This document shows, piece by piece, positions 58,101 through 64,000 of a stretch of DNA of 64,000 bases. The notes beneath the pieces were generated by a model. It saw nothing but the letters and a program-made list of their open reading frames with translations. It ran no database searches and had not been told where the DNA came from. The stretch is from Longimicrobiales bacterium (GTDB lineage Bacteria > Gemmatimonadota > Gemmatimonadetes > Longimicrobiales > Gaopeijiaceae): the NCBI GenBank assembly GCA_958295645.1, contig OY282361.1, positions 2,136,501 to 2,200,500 on the forward strand, written 5' to 3'. The first letter of the stretch is position 1, and each line of letters opens with the position of its first letter. Both the position numbers and the translations under genes were made by a program.

Positions 58101-60241
58101 CGCCTTGTTGAACGTCACCGTGACCTCGATGGTATCGCCTCGCTCGAACGTGTCGCCCACGACCGGCGAGCCGATCGCCACGCCCGTCACCCCCGGCGGC
58201 CCCTGGCTGCCGTCCACCATGTGGCCCGACGAGTTCGTGATCGCGTTCGCGCCCAGACTCAGGATCGCCGGCACCGTCCCGTCCCGAGCATCGTTGATCA
58301 TCCCGCTATTCAGCCCCAGCGCGGTCGCCCCGACGCTGATCCCGTCGCTGTCGCTGTCCGCTGCCACCACGGCGTAGCGGAACGTCAGGCTGTCCGTGCC
58401 CGTGCCCGAGACATAGTTCGCCTGCCGCGTCTCGGTGCCGATTCCCAGCGCCAGCTGCGGCGTGCTGCTCACGGTCACGGGCCGCGTGAACGTCACCGCC
58501 ACCTCGATCCGCTCGCCCAGCCCGTACGTGTTGCCGCTCGCCGGGCTGCTCGCGATCGCCGCGCCGCTCACCGCCGCACCCGTGAACGTCCCGCCCGCCA
58601 CCTTGTGGCTAGAGCTGTTGTCGATCGCGTTCGCGCCAAGACCCAGCAGCGCGTCGGTGGTCCCGCCGACCACATCGATCCTACCGCTGTTCAGCCCCAG
58701 AGCGGTCGCCCCGACGCTGATCCCGTCGTTGTCCACGTCCGCCTGCACCACCGTGTACCGGAACACCAGCGACGCCGTCCCCGTGCCGGAGACGTAGTCG
58801 GCCAGCCGCGTCCGCAGCCCGACCCCCAGCGCCAGCTGCGGTGCGCCGCCCACGTCCACCGCCTTGTCGAACGTCACCGTGACCTCGATCCGCTCGCCCC
58901 GTTCGAACTCGTCGCCTACCGCCGGCGAGCCGACCGCCACGCCAGTCACCTCCGGCGGCCCGCCCTCCACCTTGTGGCTCGCGCTGTTCTCGATCGCGTT
59001 CGTCCCCAGCCCCAGGCTTGCCGCCACCGTTCTGTCGCGCGCGTCGTTGATCTGCCCGCTGTTCAGCGTCAGCGCGGTCGCCCCGACGCTGATCCCGTCC
59101 GTGTCCGCGTCCGCCTTCACGACCGTGTACTGGAAGGTCAAGCTGTCCGTCCCCGAGCCCGACGCGTAGGAAGCCTGGCGGGTCTGCAGCCCGATCCCCA
59201 GCGCCAGCTGCGGCATGCCGCTCACGGTCACCGGCCGCGTGAACGTCACCGCCACCTCGATCTGTTCGCCCAGCCCGTACGTGCTGCCGCTTGCCGGACT
59301 GCTCGTGATCGCCGCGCCGCTCACCGCCGCCGCCGTCAACGTCCCGCCCGCCACCTTGTGGCCCGTGCTGCTGCTGATCGTGTGAGTTCCCAGCCGCAGC
59401 ACCGCGTCCGTGGTTCCGCCGGCTACATCGATCCTCCCGCTGTTCAGCCCCAGTGCGCTCGCCCCGATGCTGATCCCGTCGGTGTCCGCGTCCGTTGCCA
59501 CCACCGTATACTGGAACGCCAACGATGTCGTGCCGGTGCCCGAGGCGTAGGACGCTTGCCGCGTCGCCGACCCGATCCCCAGCGCCAACTGCGGCGTGCC
59601 GCCCACGTCCACCGCCTTGTTGAACGTGACCGTCGCCTCGATCGTCTCGCCCCGCTCGAACGTGTCGCCCACCGCCGGCGAGTTCAGCGCTATGTCCGTT
59701 ATCCCCGGCGGCCCCAAGCTGCCGTCCACCTTGTAACCCTCGTTGGTGATCGCGTGCGTACCCAGACTCAGCGCCGCATCCGTCGAGCCGACCCTGATCG
59801 TTCCCCATTCAGCGTCAGCGCGTCCGCCGCGATGCTGATCCCGTCCGTGTCCCTGTCGGAAGCCACAACACGGTATAAAAATCTCAGATTCCCGAAGCTT
59901 TCGTCGGTAAAGCCCGCCTGTCGCGTCGTCGATCCAATCTTCAGCGCCAGTTGCGGAGACCCGGTTACGGTCACGTCTTGGCTGAAGCTCACCCGGACTA
60001 TAATCTCCTCGTCCAGCTGGTAGCTGTGGCCGTTGGCCCAAGCATGACTGACGATGTCAACGCCGTTCACGGTCGCCTGGGCGGCCGCCAGGGAGGGGGA
60101 GAGCAGGACAAGCGCGATCGCCCAGCAAGCCAACGCGCCGGGGATCCTGCCCCGTGTGTGGGCGCTCCGGTGCTCGCGGAACCCGGCGGCGAGCGTGATC
60201 ACCACGCCCGTCAGCAAACCGGGTGGTCCTGCTGTTGTCAT
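20160..60241 (-). CDS. Giant (~13,360-residue) surface autotransporter paralog B, interrupted by one frameshift
   Basis: One continuous frame runs from 60041 to 20160. Its true N-terminus is in another frame: from ATG 60241 come MTTAGPPGLL, a Sec signal (ACWAIALVLLSPSLAAAQA) and the first repeat, until a run of four C on the + strand (59803-59806) where one missing base shifts the frame. Restoring one base gives 40,083 nt, exactly 13,361 codons including the stop. Order: signal peptide; about 90-95 SwmB-like repeats of 105-130 residues; nine cadherin-like repeats; an Ig-like domain; a linker helix; and a barrel almost identical to that of paralog A, ending in VSFR. It should be an outer-membrane anchored, fibre-like surface protein of about 1.3 MDa. 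ATG 60343, with a better Shine-Dalgarno sequence, is an alternative start that would put a 26-C run inside the gene. Swimming, adhesion or prey/host contact are possible roles; none is proven. Confidence 0.85.
22112..24818 (-). repeat. Nine tandem cadherin-like repeats of 300 bp (paralog B)
   Basis: Same unit, same copy number and same 300-bp register as in paralog A, but the order of variants differs: three units of the KLAENEAG/DEKEAP type sit at the N-terminal end where A has one KSYAFELAEN unit. The array joins the SwmB-like region through a Pro/Glu-rich linker (GPREPEPGHAP). Confidence 0.93.
24850..26000 (-). repeat. Membrane-proximal SwmB-like repeats shared with paralog A
   Basis: Three units preceding the cadherin array. 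The last two (VSRVLVASAPGASGAYRPGS and VSDVSFSSLPASGDAYGLAE) are close copies of the last two units in paralog A. The third is a transition to the amplified array. Confidence 0.8.
26000..38580 (-). repeat. Homogenised tandem array of ~760-bp two-repeat units
   Basis: Two repeat types alternate: one starting GPPGVTGVALNSPVVGD with FNKAVDVGGTPQ, the other SGAAIASSPASGSTYGL with FNRPVTVTGPPQ. Each pair is about 253 residues, and landmarks such as the GGPQGPPG coding segment recur every 757-765 bp from about 26.3 to 38.5 kb (some 16 pairs). Neighbouring pairs are nearly identical at DNA level, which indicates recent amplification or gene conversion. Assemblies from short reads would easily collapse this array. 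Confidence 0.9.
38580..41540 (-). repeat. Eight divergent single-type SwmB-like repeats
   Basis: Units of the form VNAVSI.SSPASG.TYGAGETI.VQV.F, TVTGTPQLAL and ATDTDTDGI. I count eight. They share the fold pattern of the flanking pairs but differ from each other much more, so they seem older or less subject to conversion. Confidence 0.82.
41540..43830 (-). repeat. Short block of alternating two-type repeats
   Basis: About six units of the same two alternating types as the 26-38.5 kb array (FNKAVDVGGTPQ and FTRPVTVSGTPQ) inserted between two blocks of single-type repeats. It reads as a mosaic insertion or transposed piece of the amplified array. Confidence 0.78.
43830..49830 (-). repeat. Sixteen divergent single-type SwmB-like repeats
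   Basis: I count sixteen units of the VNAVSI/SSPASGDTYGAGETISVQVGF type. They vary in length (about 110-125 residues) and sequence, including units with unusual replacements such as FGGFPTVDG and FGTALAVSG. Confidence 0.82.
51760..56690 (-). repeat. Segmental duplication at 2658-bp offset inside paralog B
   Basis: About 2.27 kb near 51.76-54.03 kb recurs at 54.42-56.69 kb with an offset of 2658 bp (886 codons, seven repeat units). Idiosyncratic landmarks occur in both, such as VYGVHVADRPSDG, RRWPGTADALLGLG and SNLAGYGVDGG. The offset is a multiple of three, so the frame is kept. Confidence 0.88.
59803..59806 (-). other. One-base frameshift site near the 5' end of paralog B
   Basis: The coding strand reads AAT GGG GAA CGA; the repeat consensus needs AAT GGG GGA ACG (LNGGTI). 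A run of four G (C on the + strand) therefore lacks one base. The upstream frame (signal peptide plus first repeat) stops at 59768, and the downstream frame is open to 20160. Confidence 0.85.
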
Positions 60242-60303
60242 TTCCTGCGATCCGGTCGATCCGGTAAAGGGCAGATCACGGTGTGCCTTGGCGTCGCGGG
60301 GAC

Positions 60304-60329
60304 GGGGGGGGGGGGGGGGGGGGGGGGGG
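60304..60329 (-). repeat. 26-base G homopolymer (poly-C on the coding strand) at the 5' end of paralog B
   Basis: An uninterrupted G26 run followed by AGGGAG. If translation starts at ATG 60343, the tract encodes eight prolines just after the first five codons and is, as assembled, in frame with the signal peptide. If translation starts at 60241 it lies 62-88 bp upstream, in the leader or promoter. Such tracts change length by polymerase slippage. Confidence 0.8.
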
Positions 60330-60342
60330 AGGGAGTTCGTCA

Positions 60343-60355
60343 TAGGGCCACCTCT
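60343..60355 (-). promoter_or_regulatory. Shine-Dalgarno and alternative ATG for paralog B
   Basis: AGAGGTGG (60355-60348) precedes ATG 60343 by a good distance: the GAGGT core leaves six bases. By contrast ATG 60241 has only AGGAA directly abutting it. On ribosome-binding evidence the upstream start is better, although it gives an unusually long region before the hydrophobic signal core. Confidence 0.55.
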
Positions 60356-60681
60356 AGGGACGGCGTCTCGTAGCAACAACTACGGCGTTGCCCGTGCCGT
60401 GCCGTGGCGGTTGGTTGCGGTCGGCCGCAATTCCCCGCTAGGCTCCGGTCGTCCGTCGGCATCGCCGACACGTCCTGAAAATGTGCACGGTCCTGGCATA
60501 GCACAACTGCAACCCCGCTGTCCGGGGCATGTCCGCCCGCTCCAAGCGCACGACGTTTGCCGACTCGGACTTGCGGTACGTGCTCTACGCGGATCGCTGT
60601 AAAGTGGTGTCCGGCAACCAGCGCTAGCCCAGCCGCGCTGAACGCCCTGATCGCGGGCTCCCGCACCAACCGGCGCGCGGC
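60344..60681. other. Leader/promoter region of paralog B and relic flank
   Basis: Should contain the promoter for the giant gene, but I see no clear -35/-10 pair. On the + strand a 32-codon frame (60529-60627) ends CKVVSGNQR, matching the VVSGN end of the decayed gene at 20.1 kb; the DNA from 60603 to about 60650 also resembles 20091-20142. Confidence 0.45.
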
Positions 60682-60989
60682 CTACCGGAAGCTGATCGAG
60701 CCCACCAGGTTGAGCCTGCGTTGCGGCGGCAGGAGGCCGTCGGAGGGCTCGAGCGAGAACGACAGGCCTCCTTCGTCCCGTCTCGGCTGCAGCCGCACAC
60801 CACCCGGTGGCTCCACCTCACGCGGACGCGGAGTTCTTCCCCCAACTCGTAGGTGTCGTTGGACTCGGCGCCGAAGAGGAAGATCATGCGGGTGACGCGG
60901 GGCACCGTCTGAGCGGCTGCCTCGCCGGGACGCTGCAGAGGCGCCGCCATGGCCAGCAAGACTGCCAAGACGCCGTACCGAACCCACAT
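60682..60989 (-). pseudogene. Third giant-autotransporter copy reduced to its two ends
   Basis: From ATG 60989 the frame encodes a signal peptide (MWVRYGVLAVLLAMAA...EAAAQ) and the start of a SwmB-like repeat (RMIFLFGAESNDTYELGEEL). Near 60800 this joins, in another frame, to barrel-end sequence (RLQPRRDEGGLSFSLEPS), which in turn skips directly to DGLLPPQRRLNLVGSISFR and a stop at 60682. Compared with A and B, the whole passenger and most of the barrel are missing; the second junction removes about 285 bp and lies at a GAG shared by both parents. The two parts are out of frame, so it cannot make the ancestral protein. Confidence 0.8.
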
Positions 60990-61066
60990 GGCCAAGCTTG
61001 TCCGCCCGGTGCGACCGAGACCGTCCTTCCTGCGCGGCTTGGCGCAGGCGGGCCCGACGTTTCCCC

Positions 61067-61831
61067 CTACTTCGCCTCCTCGGACCGGTTCCCGTCCAGC
61101 AACGGGAACACTGCCGACTCCGTGTATTCGACCGTGTTCCTCAAGTAGTCGCTCGGCGGCGAGTCGAACGCCCGCACCTTTCCGGGGTCGATCTCCACCG
61201 TCTGTCCCGAAGGCGTCGCGATCTGGGGCCACTGCGACATCACTTCCACGTACACGCAACGCGGGTCTTCCCGGAGCACCTCGATCGACACGTCGCGCTT
61301 CGGGTTGGCCAAGGGGTCCTCGGGCGTGGAATCGGAGGCGTCCGTCTCGTACTTGAACGCGGCGAAGGACATCCCCTCGTCCGGCAGTCCGAGAACGTCT
61401 CGGCTCAAGAAGGAGACGGCGGAATCGCCCTTGGCGTGCACCTGTCCCCGCACGCGCGCCTCGGCCAGAACGCGTTGCCAGCCGTCGCCCAGCACGCCGA
61501 AGACCGCTTCGCAGGCGATGTCGAAGTCCTGAAACGCCGCCTGGGCGGACCGGGGCCACTCGGCGCCGCAGAAGAGGCGCAGCGGCGTGTCGCCCACTGG
61601 TCCGTTGATCTCCAGAATCAGCTTCTCGCGGCCCTGCTCCCGGCCCAAGTGGATGGCGAAGTTCTTGTTGCCGCCGTCGCCGGGCGTGTACTTGAAGGAG
61701 ATGTCGTCCACGCCGAGCGCGTCGCACACCGAAGCGTGGATGTCCATGCCGTCCCGGCGCGTCAGGTTCTGCGGGGGACCCACGAGAAACGCGAAGTTGG
61801 CCCCGCGCGTTCGGTACGAGTTGGTCAGCAT
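61067..61831 (-). CDS. Conserved-looking protein of unknown function downstream of ABC exporter
   Basis: A 254-residue soluble-looking protein with no signal peptide or membrane segment. I do not recognise the family. Visible features are an N-terminal basic stretch (NSYRTRGANFAFLVGPPQN), a Gly/Asp/Asn turn (YTPGDGGNKNF), and an acidic C-terminal half (FAAFKYETDASDS, VYVEVMSQWPQIA). It begins 17 bp after the stop of the ABC exporter gene on the same strand, so the two probably form an operon and may work together. Codon use and frame are consistent with a real gene. Confidence 0.72.
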   Translation of the reverse strand: MLTNSYRTRGANFAFLVGPPQNLTRRDGMDIHASVCDALGVDDISFKYTPGDGGNKNFAIHLGREQGREKLILEINGPVGDTPLRLFCGAEWPRSAQAAFQDFDIACEAVFGVLGDGWQRVLAEARVRGQVHAKGDSAVSFLSRDVLGLPDEGMSFAAFKYETDASDSTPEDPLANPKRDVSIEVLREDPRCVYVEVMSQWPQIATPSGQTVEIDPGKVRAFDSPPSDYLRNTVEYTESAVFPLLDGNRSEEAK

Positions 61832-61848
61832 GGAGAGAAGGTAACCCC

Positions 61849-63603
<1,755 letters not shown>

Positions 63604-64000
63604 CGCGGGGGGTTGGCCGGGGAAGCGGAAGAGGGTGCGGGACGCGTGAACGCCGCCGTCCGGGTGCGCACGTCGAGGATGGGCTGGCGCCTGTCCGGGC
63701 GCCCTCGGTGCGCGGAGTAGTCTAACGGAACATCGCTGGGGATTCGCTCGTTCCGGCTTCGGCGGGCCGTGGACGAGCTGCCCGGCCTTCAAGCCATGTA
63801 ACCAAAACGGCCTCTCGTGGTATCTACAGGATACGTCGTGGCGGAACGCGATGGTTTTCGCCACGGTTCAATCCTGCATTCCGAGAGGGCTCCAGCGCCC
63901 GTGCTCCCGCCGGCGCGCCTGCCGACGAATCGCCGGCGCACTCAATGAAAGAACCGTCCGCGGGCGACGAAGGACTCCGCGCTCCCGCCGGGTTGCGAAG
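63604..64000. other. Upstream region of the ABC exporter operon
   Basis: No firm gene. It should hold the promoter of the exporter operon. A small inverted repeat GTATC-TACAG-GATAC lies at 63820-63834 in a locally AT-richer stretch. An ATG at 63945 opens a + strand frame (MKEPSAGDEGLRAPAGL) that runs off the window; it could be the start of another gene, but there is too little sequence to tell. Confidence 0.35.

Larger units (their letters stand above)
49830..60140 (-). repeat. N-terminal block of alternating two-type SwmB-like repeats
   Basis: About 27 units in two alternating types, as in the membrane-proximal array but less uniform. The first unit (DIVSHAWANGHSYQLDEEI) directly follows the signal peptide. 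The block contains a large internal duplication described separately. Confidence 0.82.

Noticed and set aside
41565-60023. Very long + strand reading frames (over 1300 codons) opposite the giant gene
   Set aside because: They are antisense to a highly repetitive GC-rich coding sequence, lack start signals and known domains, and are Arg/His/Pro-rich. They stay open because the repeats repeat the same stop-free pattern.
20160-60241. CRISPR array or satellite DNA as explanation for the periodicity
   Set aside because: The period follows codons (300 bp, ~380 bp, ~760 bp), units are protein-coding in one continuous frame and there are no short repeats with unique spacers.
20160-60241. RTX/type I secreted adhesin interpretation
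   Set aside because: No GGxGxDxxx nonapeptides and no C-terminal type I signal are seen; instead there is an N-terminal signal peptide and a C-terminal barrel. The nearby ABC transporter lacks an accompanying membrane-fusion protein.
11249-60989. Insertion sequences or a transposon moving the paralogs
   Set aside because: I found no transposase, integrase or terminal inverted repeats at the borders; duplication by homologous recombination explains the pattern better.

Overview
The window is GC-rich bacterial chromosome. C-terminal autotransporter-type barrels, signal peptides and a succinate dehydrogenase subunit point to a Gram-negative organism with an outer membrane and a respiratory metabolism. 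The housekeeping set, a large secreted M14 peptidase and the TrmD/DapA variants would fit a Gemmatimonadota-like lineage, but the sequence alone does not prove this.

Layout. Positions 1-11203 (+ strand) are ordinary, tightly packed genes: the 3' end of sdhB, a secreted M14 metallopeptidase, trpS, a DHDPS-family aldolase and purA; then a 433-bp structured intergenic stretch; then ffh-rpsP-rimM-trmD followed by a Tat-type, PLP-dependent class V aminotransferase. From 11249 to 60989 the - strand carries one family of giant surface proteins. Paralog A (11249-17518, about 2.1 kaa) and paralog B (20160-60241, about 13.36 kaa once a one-base frameshift is bridged) are built the same way: signal peptide, SwmB-like beta repeats, nine cadherin-like repeats of exactly 300 bp, an Ig-like domain, a linker helix and a C-terminal beta-barrel. 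A third copy (60682-60989) is reduced to its two ends. A hipBA-type toxin-antitoxin pair and scraps of two decayed genes lie between A and B. Positions 61067-63603 (- strand) hold an ABC exporter and a downstream gene of unknown function.

How it works together. The first 11 kb is translation, protein targeting and core metabolism, with many 1-4 bp stop/start overlaps that imply translational coupling. The giant-protein locus looks like a surface adhesin or motility system that changes by recombination: near-identical barrel modules in A and B, a roughly 760-bp two-repeat unit tandemly amplified across 26-38.5 kb, an internal duplication at 2658-bp offset, and a collapsed third copy. A 26-base G run overlaps the possible 5' end of B, just downstream of its best ribosome-binding site, and could act as an on/off switch. 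The 13-kaa protein and this variation machinery are the most unusual content of the window.
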